Shown here: piece by piece, positions 1 to 8,322 of the stretch
Position numbering within the stretch: the stretch's first letter is position 1
How the letters are laid out: every line of letters begins with the position of its first letter
NCBI GenBank assembly: GCA_903824675.1
Contig: CAIJXV010000093.1
Location: 1-64,000, forward strand
Reading direction: 5' to 3'
DNA length: 64,000 bases
DNA from: an uncultured bacterium
GTDB taxonomy: Bacteria; Verrucomicrobiota; Kiritimatiellia; CAIKKV01; CAIJXV01
Notes under the pieces: generated by a model
Databases searched by the model: none
What the model was told of the DNA's origin: nothing
The model's input: only the letters and a program-made list of their open reading frames with translations
Program-made: the position numbers and the translations under genes

Positions 1-52
1 ATGTACCGACTGGCAATCCGTCCTCCCCCACTCTCCCCTCCGACCAAACCAA

Positions 53-134
53 TTGGCAGACTGAATGCGCCCTACACCCTTGGCAAACTAAATGCGCCCC
101 TTCCGCCCATAGGGGGTCGCAGTTAGTTTGTCAA
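53..134. mobile_element. possible end of an IS21-type insertion sequence
   Basis: A motif of about 20 bp, TTGGCARACTRAATGCGCCC, occurs twice in direct orientation (53-72 and 80-100) and once inverted with changes (112-134). Clustered repeats of this kind near a terminus are typical of IS21-family ends, and the TGTCA-like outer edge at 129-133 fits. No transposase is visible because the element would lie mostly upstream of the window. Bases 1-52 and 135-234 hold nothing else that I can identify. The assignment rests on the repeat pattern alone. Confidence 0.35.
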
Positions 135-234
135 TTCACCGCTACCTCTTTTAGACCTAAATTTAATACTCCAGAGATTGACAGGCTTCGGCTTCAAGGC
201 CAGAATACCGGCCAACTGCTTTCGGAGGGCTCTC

Positions 235-1575
235 ATGGCCGACCTCGCGCCCCCGTCCATTAAAACGATCGTCAAACGCAACGGCACCCTGGTAGCTTAT
301 CGCCGGGACCGGATAGCCAACGCCATCTATCAGGCCACGGCGGCCATCAGTCAGCCCGATCAGGATCTTTCCGACCGCATGGCCGCCGCCGTCGAAGCAG
401 AACTTCTCGCCGCTTATGGACCGGAGGGCCAACCCACCGTCGAAGATATTCAGGATGTCGTCGAAGCCACGCTTATGACGCACCGCCTGACCCGTCTTGC
501 CAAAGCGTATATCATCTACCGGCATGATCGGGCTCTCGCGCGTGCCGCGCGCTCCCTTCCCGGCGAAATCTCCGATAATATCCCCTATAAGCACATCTAC
601 GAAGTTCTCCTCTGGAACTCCGACCAGGGCTGTCTCACGGCCCAGGATTTGAATGAAACCCTCGCCCAAGACCGTCTCGCCCCCTTGATCGCCGCCGCCG
701 AGGCCCGGTATCAAGAACAATTGGAAATCGTGTCCCGCCAAATTCTCACCCGCCGCGACCAGGTTCGCCTGGTCATCGTCGCCGGCCCCTCCTCCTCCGC
801 CAAAACCACCACCACTCTCCGCCTCCGCGCACGCCTCGCTCACGCGGGAATGAATTTGCTTTCAATCGAGTTAGACCACTATTTCTTCAATCTGATCGAC
901 CATCCCCGCGACGACTTCGGCGATTATGATTACGAACGCCCGCAAGCCCTCAACCTCGATCTGATCAATCGCCATATCGCCGACCTCCTTGCCGGCCGGG
1001 AAATCAAAACACCCCATTACGATTTCAAAACCGGTATCAGCACCCCGGAGGTCCACCCCCTCCGCCTCCCCGCAGACGGCGTCCTGCTCATCGACAGCCT
1101 CCATGGCCTCTATGCCCCCATGACCGACCTGACCCCCAATCCCCACAAATTCAAGGTCTATGTCGAAACCCTCGCCCAATTCCGCGGCGCCGATGGTAAT
1201 TTCATGCGCTGGGCCGATTTGCGCCTCCTCCGACGGATGGTCCGCGACAAGGCGTTTCGCAATCTCCAGCCGCTGGACACATTGACCCATTGGCACTATG
1301 TGCGCCGCAGTGAGTTACAGGACATCATTCCCCATATCCATCTCGCCGATGCCATTCTCAATACCGCCCTGCCCTATGAATTGCCCATCTTGAAACAACG
1401 GCTCTTTCCCTATTTCCCCGAAGCCCTGGAGCGCTTCCGCAATGTCCCGCGAAGACAGGATGCCTTCCGGCGCGCCCAGCGGATTTATGATCTACTCGCC
1501 CCACTCTCCTCTGCCGAAGCGCCTTCCACCATCCCGAAAAATTCCGTCATCCGCGAATTCATTGGCGAAGATTGA
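235..1575 (+). CDS. ATP-cone domain fused to a uridine kinase/phosphoribulokinase-like P-loop kinase
   Basis: The 446-residue protein starts at ATG 235, 5 nt after GGAGGG; a TTG start at 178 is possible but has no ribosome site. Residues 8-100 form an ATP-cone (IKTIVKRNGTLVAYRRDRI), the nucleotide-sensing module of NrdR and ribonucleotide reductases. From residue 180 a P-loop kinase of the uridine kinase/phosphoribulokinase type follows (GPSSSAKT at 184-191, then ELDHYFFN). The usual Gly before the P-loop lysine is Ala. The likely role is nucleoside or similar small-molecule phosphorylation with allosteric control by ATP/dATP, but the substrate is not shown. It is a single gene, convergent with the transporter that follows. 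Confidence 0.8.
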   Translation: MADLAPPSIKTIVKRNGTLVAYRRDRIANAIYQATAAISQPDQDLSDRMAAAVEAELLAAYGPEGQPTVEDIQDVVEATLMTHRLTRLAKAYIIYRHDRALARAARSLPGEISDNIPYKHIYEVLLWNSDQGCLTAQDLNETLAQDRLAPLIAAAEARYQEQLEIVSRQILTRRDQVRLVIVAGPSSSAKTTTTLRLRARLAHAGMNLLSIELDHYFFNLIDHPRDDFGDYDYERPQALNLDLINRHIADLLAGREIKTPHYDFKTGISTPEVHPLRLPADGVLLIDSLHGLYAPMTDLTPNPHKFKVYVETLAQFRGADGNFMRWADLRLLRRMVRDKAFRNLQPLDTLTHWHYVRRSELQDIIPHIHLADAILNTALPYELPILKQRLFPYFPEALERFRNVPRRQDAFRRAQRIYDLLAPLSSAEAPSTIPKNSVIREFIGED

Positions 1576-1599
1576 CCCCCGGGCGGCCCGTTGATGGGT

Positions 1600-2538
1600 T
1601 CACCGGTTTAAGCCCAAGGCAAAAAGGCTGACGCCGAGGATCGCCAGTATAAGGGTGAGATACCAGGCCGGTGTTCGCTTCTCCTTGAAAATACAAACGG
1701 CAATCATAGCGATGGTCACAAAGCCGGCGATATTGGCCAGCGCAAAGCCGATCCCCCCGGGCAGGGCGGAGATCAGACAAAAAGTTAAAAAGCCGCCGAT
1801 GGACCCAAGGGCGGCAAATCCCCCGAGCAGAAGCGCCCTTCGCGTTTGGAAATGCGACCATCCCGTATGGGTCAGGATGAGGCCGGTGCCGACTCCGCCG
1901 CATCCGTAAGTCAGAAATAAAAAAAGCCCCAGGTGACAGGTGAGGAGCGTGGTGGATCCACACGGCATCGCCTGGAGTTGTTTCATGGCAATGGTGGCCA
2001 GACTGGACGAGACCATCAGGCCTAGCAGAAAAAGAGGATAGAGCAGGAAATCCATTCGAGACCGGACGATTGGGGCGGAAGCGAAAACCGGTTGCGCTTT
2101 CCCGGCCACCAGCACACACCCGAGCGCCGCCACCAATCCCAGGCACTGGATCAGGGTGATGTGTTCCTTTAACACGCCCACGGCATAGAGAGCGGCCGGA
2201 AGAAAAACAAGATTCATGGCGCAAAAAACCGGAGCCGAGGGTCCCCGTTTCTGCGCGGGATCAATCAGCGCAATGGTCGCCACCTGACCCATCCCGCCCA
2301 TGATCGTAAAAACCCAAACCGGCCAGGGTGCCTTCCAGGGATTTCCGGGCGGCAACCCCTGAACCCGATGTTGGTAATATAAATAACCCAGAAAGAAGAG
2401 GCACCCCGTCATCAGCGCGACGAAGGCAACTTGATTGGCCGGAACCTTCCATTTGCGTCCCATTTGATAGGACCAACTCATGGATCCAAAGCAAACTCCG
2501 GATAAAAGGGCGACAAAAAATAATGCTGTTTGCGACAT
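1600..2538 (-). CDS. DMT-superfamily (EamA-like) membrane transporter
   Basis: A 312-residue very hydrophobic protein with about ten predicted membrane helices, including two runs rich in G, A and L that fit the duplicated five-helix EamA layout. It begins MSQTALFFVALLSGVCFGSM and ends in a short basic tail. The start at 2538 was chosen because translation begins directly with a membrane helix; an in-frame ATG at 2571 adds 11 residues, and neither has a good ribosome site. DMT carriers move metabolites such as amino acids or sugars across the inner membrane; the substrate cannot be read from the sequence. Confidence 0.75.
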   Translation of the reverse strand: MSQTALFFVALLSGVCFGSMSWSYQMGRKWKVPANQVAFVALMTGCLFFLGYLYYQHRVQGLPPGNPWKAPWPVWVFTIMGGMGQVATIALIDPAQKRGPSAPVFCAMNLVFLPAALYAVGVLKEHITLIQCLGLVAALGCVLVAGKAQPVFASAPIVRSRMDFLLYPLFLLGLMVSSSLATIAMKQLQAMPCGSTTLLTCHLGLFLFLTYGCGGVGTGLILTHTGWSHFQTRRALLLGGFAALGSIGGFLTFCLISALPGGIGFALANIAGFVTIAMIAVCIFKEKRTPAWYLTLILAILGVSLFALGLNR

Positions 2539-2622
2539 AGGTTGAGCGTGCGGTTTGAAAACCGTCGACATTGCCGGAAAAAGCAAACCCTGTAAAGGGA
2601 TAATCGCTTTGCCCTTTCGCGA

Positions 2623-2902
2623 TTTCCATTCCCTTGGGGCGCATCTGCGATTCGGTGCACTGAAACCACCTAAAGGGTGTTTACACCAACCGTTTTTAAT
2701 CCATGTCGGCCCGCCCTGCATAGGATCTCTGTGGTGGGCGTCGGGAGAGGGAGGGGGCTGGATCCGCAGACGCCGGGCGCAGAGGCCCGGCCTACAACAA
2801 CGGGGAGTCGGGTTGTGGGCGAAGCCCCACCTGGGGCGGTTTATCAAGGAAATAGGCGAATTTACACCGAATCGCAGATGCGCCCGTTCCCTTTCCATTC
2901 CC
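2623..2902. mobile_element. intergenic palindromic element, type I, copy 1
   Basis: A GC-rich non-coding element of about 250 bp (2637-2885) bounded by perfect inverted repeats GGCGCATCTGCGATTCGGTG (left from 2638, right the complement ending at 2884). An 11-bp direct repeat TTTCCATTCCC lies just outside both ends (2623-2633 and 2892-2902). The core (about 2701-2812) is the module shared with the copies at 6.5, 9.5 and 44.0 kb. Short open frames here are not genes; their translation recurs in every copy. Confidence 0.7.
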
Positions 2903-2970
2903 GGCTTGTCAGTTCTTCCGGGTTCCGGTATCCTTTAAAAACATTAGCTAATCCTTAAAGGAGAGATCCC

Positions 2971-3495
2971 ATGTTCAAACCGGCGATCGCATTTGTTCTG
3001 GTGTTCAGTCTCGTCGCAGTGGGGGGATGTAAACGGGCCAGCGAAAAGCTGACTGAAAAAGTGATGGAAAAAGCCATCGAAAAAAATCAGGGCGGCAAGG
3101 CGGATGTGTCCATCAAGGATGGCGCTATTTCCGTTAAAACTTCGGAAGGCGAATATGTCGGGTTTACCGGTGGCGAAGGCACCCAACTCCCCAAGGATTT
3201 CCCGGCGGACGTCTTTGTGCCTCAAGACGCAAAACTCCTGACCACCGTCAAGGTGCCTGAAGGCTTTGCCCTTACGCTGGAATCTAAAATCTCCGCCGAC
3301 CAACTCGCCGCCGAGTGTTCCGCCAAAATGAAAGCCGGCGGATGGGATGAACAGACCTCCATGGTCATGGCTGAAAATCTGATGTTCAGCTACGGCCGAA
3401 AAACCGATAAACGGACCGCCACGTTCATGATCGCCCGGGGTGATAAAGGATCGCAAATGCAGATCACCTCCCTCACCGGGAAATCGGATAACTAA
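2971..3495 (+). CDS. small hypothetical lipoprotein
   Basis: A 174-residue protein with a strong Shine-Dalgarno (AAGGAGAG) before ATG 2971. The N-terminus is a lipoprotein signal ending in the lipobox VGGC at about residue 17-20, so it should be anchored in the envelope. A short charged helical stretch (about residues 21-45) follows, then a compact soluble domain with three regularly spaced segments. I do not recognise the domain. It stands alone between a repeat element and a convergent gene only 6 bp away. Confidence 0.75.
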   Translation: MFKPAIAFVLVFSLVAVGGCKRASEKLTEKVMEKAIEKNQGGKADVSIKDGAISVKTSEGEYVGFTGGEGTQLPKDFPADVFVPQDAKLLTTVKVPEGFALTLESKISADQLAAECSAKMKAGGWDEQTSMVMAENLMFSYGRKTDKRTATFMIARGDKGSQMQITSLTGKSDN

Positions 3496-3501
3496 AAAGC
3501 C

Positions 3502-4452
3502 CTACTCCGCCGGAGGCAGGAGTCCCTCCCGAACCAGCTGTTCGTCGATTTCAGGGGTCAGCGGAATCGGGAGGGGTTCACGTCCCTCCCGGATCGCTTG
3601 CATCTGGTATTCTTGAAGCTGACGCTCCATCTCCGACCCTTCCACCGGCGGCGGAATATCGCTCCGCGCGGTCGTCGTCGGAGTGGTGTTCGGTGATGTC
3701 GGCAACAGCGCGACGGTCTCCGCGTCGGCGTCTTCCGCCGGGAGAATCCGGCTTTGATTCAATTCCGCCCTTCGCTTACGAATCTCATCAATCATGCGCC
3801 GCCGTTCGGTTAATGTCCGACGCGGAGTTGTCGGTCCGGTCGGCGTCCCGGTCGCGGACGCCACCTCCGGCACGACCGGCGGCTCAACCGGCACCGACCG
3901 AACCCTGGCAACTTTCGCCCGGGATACAGACGGTACACGGGCAGCGGGAACGGGGCTCTCCACTTTTGCCGGAGGGGCCGATGTGGCGGCCGTTTCGGCC
4001 GGGATGGAAGTCGGAGCCTCGGCGGCCGCCTGGTCAGCCTCCTCCGCCCCAAGAGTGTAAGTCCCGTCCATGGTCAACCAATAGGCGAGGCTATCCTTGG
4101 AGATCAGCACCCGTTCGCGATCGAATTCGGCACGAACCAATAGGATTCCATCGGCCGACTCGCCTTCGGCCAGCAGATAACTTTGATTACTTCGGGTTTC
4201 GACCAATCCGACGCGAATGATGGGCGAAAAATCATCGCGCACAAAGGCCGAAATCTTGATGAATTTAATGAAAGGTTCGACGGCGGCAGACGCACCCGCC
4301 CCGCCGGCCGCGGAGGCCGGGGGCGTTTCACTTCCGAAAGGCTTGCGGTCCAGAATCACCCGGTAACGGCTGAGTTCAACTGGGCTTCCGGCCACATCCA
4401 TGGCGAGAAGGGCCGTTGATATTGCACCGAGAAATGGAATTAACCGCTTCAT
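3502..4452 (-). CDS. exported proline/alanine-rich hypothetical protein
   Basis: A 316-residue protein from ATG 4452, with GGAAGGG about 11 nt upstream. It has a signal peptide (about residues 1-22), then a structured domain of about 110 residues with regular beta-type periodicity. The second half is a low-complexity P/A/T/S-rich linker ending in a basic helical patch (TERRRMIDEIRKRRAELNQ) and an acidic tail. No known family was recognised; the layout suggests a periplasmic or surface-spanning protein. It is last in a minus-strand trio behind the barrel protein (34 bp gap), so it may work with it. Confidence 0.6.
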   Translation of the reverse strand: MKRLIPFLGAISTALLAMDVAGSPVELSRYRVILDRKPFGSETPPASAAGGAGASAAVEPFIKFIKISAFVRDDFSPIIRVGLVETRSNQSYLLAEGESADGILLVRAEFDRERVLISKDSLAYWLTMDGTYTLGAEEADQAAAEAPTSIPAETAATSAPPAKVESPVPAARVPSVSRAKVARVRSVPVEPPVVPEVASATGTPTGPTTPRRTLTERRRMIDEIRKRRAELNQSRILPAEDADAETVALLPTSPNTTPTTTARSDIPPPVEGSEMERQLQEYQMQAIREGREPLPIPLTPEIDEQLVREGLLPPAE

Positions 4453-4486
4453 TTTCGTCAATCCCTTCCGGCGCAGCACAGCCGGA

Positions 4487-5341
4487 TCAGAAGGTGTATT
4501 TCAGGCCCATCTGGTAGGCCCAGTTATCCAGCGGAAAGGTATAAGTACCCCGGTCGTCGCGCACCACTCCGCCAAACGAGAGCGTATAATGCGCATCCAC
4601 GTCCAGCATCATGTATCGCGCCTGCAGATCCAGCGAAAGGTGATCGAAGAGCTTGATCGAACAGCCGCCCGCAAAAAACGTCCCCATTTCATCGGAAATG
4701 TCGATGTTTCGCTGGTACCCGCCGTTGGGCCAGGCTGGCGAACCCATCGCCTGCCAGTCGAAAAAGGCCTGGCCATATTCGGGGAACCCGTTATGCCACC
4801 ACTTGGCATATTGGAATCCACCGTTCGCCATGAAAAGACCCGCCTGCCCATAGGGCGTGAATCGAGTTTCATTCGGATAGCGGCCCACCAACGAGAACGC
4901 CGGTCCATCCACCTTGATGATCCCGTCTGTGTCATAGGTGCTGGTGTATTTCCGGGTGATCAGCGACATCTCTTCCCACGACAACTCAACGCCCACATAG
5001 GGCACGGGGAAATAACGGGCATAGGGACGGAGCTGACTGCTCTGTTCATCTTCCAGCTCATTGATACTCCCCAAAAAATAATTGCCGTCCCCATCGGGAT
5101 CGTTGTTTTTCCCTTCCGTCAACTGGTAATAGGTCATGCGCAAACCCAGTTCAAGTTTATCCTTGAGCACATTGAACGGTTCCTTCGCATCCGGGGTCAC
5201 CCCGCCGGACCCACTGGCCACTTGCGAATCGGCAATCGCCGCAGGGGGCGCGGTTTGGCCGAATGCCGGCATCGCCGTCATCCAACCCGCCAGCATGATC
5301 GTGATCAGAACCATCCAAGCCATTGTCCGTCCCTGTTTCAT
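4487..5341 (-). CDS. outer-membrane beta-barrel protein
   Basis: A 284-residue protein from ATG 5341, with AAGGAG 8 nt upstream. A signal peptide ends near PAFGQTA. The mature part has alternating aromatic/polar strands and loops and closes with a terminal aromatic strand (WAYQMGLKYTF), the usual C-terminal signature of porin-type barrels assembled by BAM. Overall it resembles the eight-strand OmpW/OmpA-barrel superfamily more than large porins. Cargo or function is not readable. It sits between the SDR gene (38 bp gap) and the exported proline-rich protein and is probably co-transcribed with both. Confidence 0.65.
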   Translation of the reverse strand: MKQGRTMAWMVLITIMLAGWMTAMPAFGQTAPPAAIADSQVASGSGGVTPDAKEPFNVLKDKLELGLRMTYYQLTEGKNNDPDGDGNYFLGSINELEDEQSSQLRPYARYFPVPYVGVELSWEEMSLITRKYTSTYDTDGIIKVDGPAFSLVGRYPNETRFTPYGQAGLFMANGGFQYAKWWHNGFPEYGQAFFDWQAMGSPAWPNGGYQRNIDISDEMGTFFAGGCSIKLFDHLSLDLQARYMMLDVDAHYTLSFGGVVRDDRGTYTFPLDNWAYQMGLKYTF

Positions 5342-5379
5342 CGTTGAACTCCTTCTCCACGCTTGTCCACCTGATTGCC

Positions 5380-6363
5380 TCACAAATAACCTTCCCGCCG
5401 GCACCATTCCGCCGTGGCCTTCAATCCCTCATCAATCCCCACCCGCGGCCGGTAGCCCAGATCGCGTTTAGCCTTGTCAATCTTGAAGGCCCGATTCTGT
5501 CGGTACCAATCAACCCGCCGCGGAAAAATCGGCGGAGTGATCTTGAACGGCTTGCAGATTTTTTCGCAAATATGTCCCGCGACAACCACCGGCCAGACGG
5601 GATAATGCGGAATGCGAACCGTCACGCCCAGTGCCTTCGCCACCCGCCGCACCAGTTCCTCAATTTCAAAATAGTCCTCGTCGGCGATCAGGTAAGCCTG
5701 CCCATCCCCCTTGCCCGGCTCCATCGCCAGCAAAAAGGCATCCACCAGGTTGTCGACATACAAAGGATGGTACAAGGTCCGCCCGGATCCGAACATCGGG
5801 AACCGTCCCCGGGCCACCCGCTTGAAAATCATCATGAATCGCTCCGGATCGCCCGGACCATAAATCGCCGCCGGCCGGAGAATGACAGACGGCAACCCCT
5901 GCCGGTTGGCTTCCAGCACCAGCGGTTCGGCCTCATACTTGGTTTGCTGATAGTAATCCGCCGGCTGGATCGGGGAATCCTCGCCGCCGGGTGGATGCGC
6001 GATATTCCCATGGACTCCGCAGGTGCTGCAATAAATGAACTTCCGCACCCCGGCCTTGCGCGCCGCCGCCAGCATCAGCCGGGTCCCCCCGACATTCACC
6101 TCGGTGTAATACGAATTGGGAACGTTCAATTCCCGGAAAGCCGCCGCCAGGTGCATCACAATCTCCACCCCGGACATACAGCGCTCCACCACCCCGGCAT
6201 CGGTCACCGAGCCGATGATCACCTGGGCGCCCCAGGTTCTCAGTTCCTGGGATTTCAAGCCTTCTTTGTAATCCAACGCGACGACGGAATGCCCCCCGTC
6301 CAACAAGCGTTTGACCAGGGCTTTCCCTGTAAATCCCGTTCCGCCGGTAACCAGTATTTTCAT
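5380..6363 (-). CDS. NAD-dependent epimerase/dehydratase (extended SDR)
   Basis: A 327-residue extended short-chain dehydrogenase. The N-terminal Rossmann motif is TGGTGFTG (about residues 6-13), and the catalytic YxxxK is YYQQTK at about 150. Length and C-terminal substrate domain fit nucleotide-sugar epimerases/dehydratases or 3-beta-hydroxysteroid-like SDRs. Likely substrates are nucleotide sugars, or lipids if it serves the envelope genes downstream. GGAG precedes ATG 6363. It is first in the minus-strand trio. Confidence 0.85.
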   Translation of the reverse strand: MKILVTGGTGFTGKALVKRLLDGGHSVVALDYKEGLKSQELRTWGAQVIIGSVTDAGVVERCMSGVEIVMHLAAAFRELNVPNSYYTEVNVGGTRLMLAAARKAGVRKFIYCSTCGVHGNIAHPPGGEDSPIQPADYYQQTKYEAEPLVLEANRQGLPSVILRPAAIYGPGDPERFMMIFKRVARGRFPMFGSGRTLYHPLYVDNLVDAFLLAMEPGKGDGQAYLIADEDYFEIEELVRRVAKALGVTVRIPHYPVWPVVVAGHICEKICKPFKITPPIFPRRVDWYRQNRAFKIDKAKRDLGYRPRVGIDEGLKATAEWCRREGYL

Positions 6364-6444
6364 AGCTCTACTCCACCCCTGCCCCGTGGCAATTCACAAA
6401 GTCGCCTGATTAAATTTTTATCAGGAACACCCCCGAATAACCAG

Positions 6445-6738
6445 CCCTTTTTAACGGCGGGTGAAGTGTAAAGTTAAATGCCGCAGAAGTTTTCACGCGA
6501 TGTCGGCCCGCCCTGCCTAGGCGGGCGTCGGGTGATGGAGGGGTTGGATCCGCAGACGCCGGGCGTAGAGGCCCGGCCTACAATCCATGAGATCCCTCGA
6601 CTTCGCCTGCCCTGAGGATATCGGAGGGCTCGGGAGGACAATGGGTAGGGCGGATCTTCCAGCCTTCGTAGTCACGCCTTGGCGTGACGGAGTAGGCCCG
6701 AGCGAGCCGGTTACCATTCTCTCCCTTTTTAACGGCGG
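6445..6738. mobile_element. intergenic palindromic element, type II, copy 2
   Basis: A non-coding GC-rich element flanked by a perfect 16-bp direct repeat CCCTTTTTAACGGCGG (6445-6460 and 6723-6738). Six bases inside the left repeat lies the terminal sequence TGTAAAGTTAAATGCCGC (6467-6484), which matches the ends of the 44 kb copy with few differences. The shared core spans about 6498-6583, followed by the arm containing GTAGTCACGCCTTGGCGTGA. The matching right terminal repeat is not found. The right direct repeat contains the stop codon of the neighbouring PIG-L gene. Confidence 0.65.
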
Positions 6739-7523
6739 CGCAGGGCATCCTTGAGCCGTTTTAACGGCGGCTCCACCGTGTGCACCCAGGGAATCCACCA
6801 TCGGAGGCCCCGGAAGAGGTCGCGGTCCGATACAGCCCGGCGCGAGTCGACAAAGAATTCACGGCCCCGACATTCCTCGTCGATCAGATCGGCGTGGAGC
6901 ACCGGAAAATCGCGTAATCCCGGCTCCACCCGCACCTGGCTCTCATACGATTCCAGTGCCCTGCGTTTCCGTCGACCGTAATCGCCGATATCGAAATGCT
7001 CCAGAACCTCCCCGCGAATCCAGCGCCGGATGTCGCGGCCGGGCAACAGCTGCCACCGGTGATAAACAAAATATTCCCGGGCCCGTATCGTCGAATCGTT
7101 AGTCAAGGCCTCAACCGCCCGGTGCACCGCCAGGTGATCCGTATGCCGGTCATACCGGAAAGGATAGAGGATGGTCGCCGGCCGGTATTCCAAAAGAATC
7201 CGGTTTAAGGCGGCGCCCAAGGCCATGAAATGAGATTGAAACACCCACTCCTCGAACCCCAAAAAGTCCAGCGCCTTTGCGGGCAACCCCAATTCACGGG
7301 CCGCCTGAACCGCCTCGGTCTGCCGGCGCCGACGCAACTTCTCCGCTTGCGCACCGGTCCGCACCGCCCGGGGAAACGAACCCAGCCCATCCCCGGCAAA
7401 GACGACCCGCACCGCCCCCCCCTCCGCCAGACGGGCGATCGTGGCGCCACACCCCAAGGCCTCATCATCCATGTGCGGCGCAACCACCAGCACCGGATAG
7501 GCCCATTCTTTCAAGGGATCCAT
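6729..7523 (-). CDS. PIG-L family N-acetylglucosaminyl deacetylase-like protein
   Basis: A 264-residue protein from ATG 7523, with GAGGAA 8 nt upstream. The defining zinc-site motif PHMDDEALGCG is at about residues 16-26, and the second metal-binding region HTDHLAVH is near 130. The family removes acetyl groups from N-acetylglucosamine-type substrates (LmbE, MshB, BshB). No glycosyltransferase neighbour identifies the substrate. The last codons overlap the direct repeat of the adjoining repeat element, so the original C-terminus may have been touched by its insertion. Confidence 0.85.
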   Translation of the reverse strand: MDPLKEWAYPVLVVAPHMDDEALGCGATIARLAEGGAVRVVFAGDGLGSFPRAVRTGAQAEKLRRRRQTEAVQAARELGLPAKALDFLGFEEWVFQSHFMALGAALNRILLEYRPATILYPFRYDRHTDHLAVHRAVEALTNDSTIRAREYFVYHRWQLLPGRDIRRWIRGEVLEHFDIGDYGRRKRRALESYESQVRVEPGLRDFPVLHADLIDEECRGREFFVDSRRAVSDRDLFRGLRWWIPWVHTVEPPLKRLKDALRRR

Positions 7524-7603
7524 ACAGGTTCCTCGCGGACTATTAAAACCAGCAGTATACCCCCCCCAAGCCATCCGGCAATCGAAAAGTCCGCGCCTGC
7601 CGG

Positions 7604-8269
7604 TCAACGCTGTGCCTTCACGAAGGAGGACGAAGGAATAAGTCGGGCTTTGATGCCGAATTGGCGGCAGATACGGCAGTGCTCCAAAGAATGCCCCCGG
7701 GCCGGACAATATTCGCGCCCGTAAAAAATAATCTGGAGATGGAGCGCATGCCATTCCGCTTCCGGAAAAACACGCTTTAAATCGGCCTCTGTTTTTTCAA
7801 CCCGGGTTCCGTCGGACAACCCCCACCGCCAGGCCAACCGGTGAATGTGCGTGTCGACCGGGAAAGCCGGCTTGCCAAAAGCTTGCGCCATGAGGACCGA
7901 TGCCGTTTTATGCCCCACTCCAGGCAGGGCTTCAAGCTCCGCAAACGTGTCGGGCACCCGGCCGGCATACTTCTCACAGAGGATCCGGGACAACTCCTTT
8001 AAATGACCCGATTTGGTCGGCGCGAGCCCGCACGGGTGGATCAACGTCTCGATCCGGGTGCGGGGCAAGGCCGCCAGGGCAGCCGGCGTATCGGCCACAC
8101 GGAACAGGGCGGGCGTCACTTTATTGACTTTCACATCCGTACATTGGGCGGAAAGAATCACCGCCACCAAGAGGGTAAAGGGATCCCGATGCGTGAGGGG
8201 CACCTGGGCATCCGGGTAGAGTTGTTTGAGAATCGCCTGAATGGCAGATGCTTTTCCCTGACGGGTCAT
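7604..8269 (-). CDS. nth: endonuclease III (DNA glycosylase/AP lyase)
   Basis: A 221-residue base-excision repair enzyme for oxidised pyrimidines. The helix-hairpin-helix LPGVGHKTA carries the catalytic Lys121, and FPVDTHIHR carries the catalytic Asp139, as in E. coli (Lys120, Asp138). The C-terminal iron-sulfur loop is changed: cysteines are at 188, 198 and 201 (C-x9-C-x2-C) and the expected fourth cysteine is absent, so the 4Fe-4S cluster may be missing or ligated differently. It lies between the terC-like and PIG-L genes on the same strand, with no evident functional link. Confidence 0.92.
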   Translation of the reverse strand: MTRQGKASAIQAILKQLYPDAQVPLTHRDPFTLLVAVILSAQCTDVKVNKVTPALFRVADTPAALAALPRTRIETLIHPCGLAPTKSGHLKELSRILCEKYAGRVPDTFAELEALPGVGHKTASVLMAQAFGKPAFPVDTHIHRLAWRWGLSDGTRVEKTEADLKRVFPEAEWHALHLQIIFYGREYCPARGHSLEHCRICRQFGIKARLIPSSSFVKAQR

Positions 8270-8322
8270 ATGAACTCAGGCTCCCCAGTGAGGCTTGGCG
8301 AAAAGAAACTAAAGGCTCCGGT

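Noticed and set aside
2640-2900. Small open frames inside the intergenic repeats (recurring RPGLCARRLRIQ-like translations)
   Set aside because: The same peptide appears in each repeat copy and in both orientations; it is a translation of the DNA repeat, not a gene.
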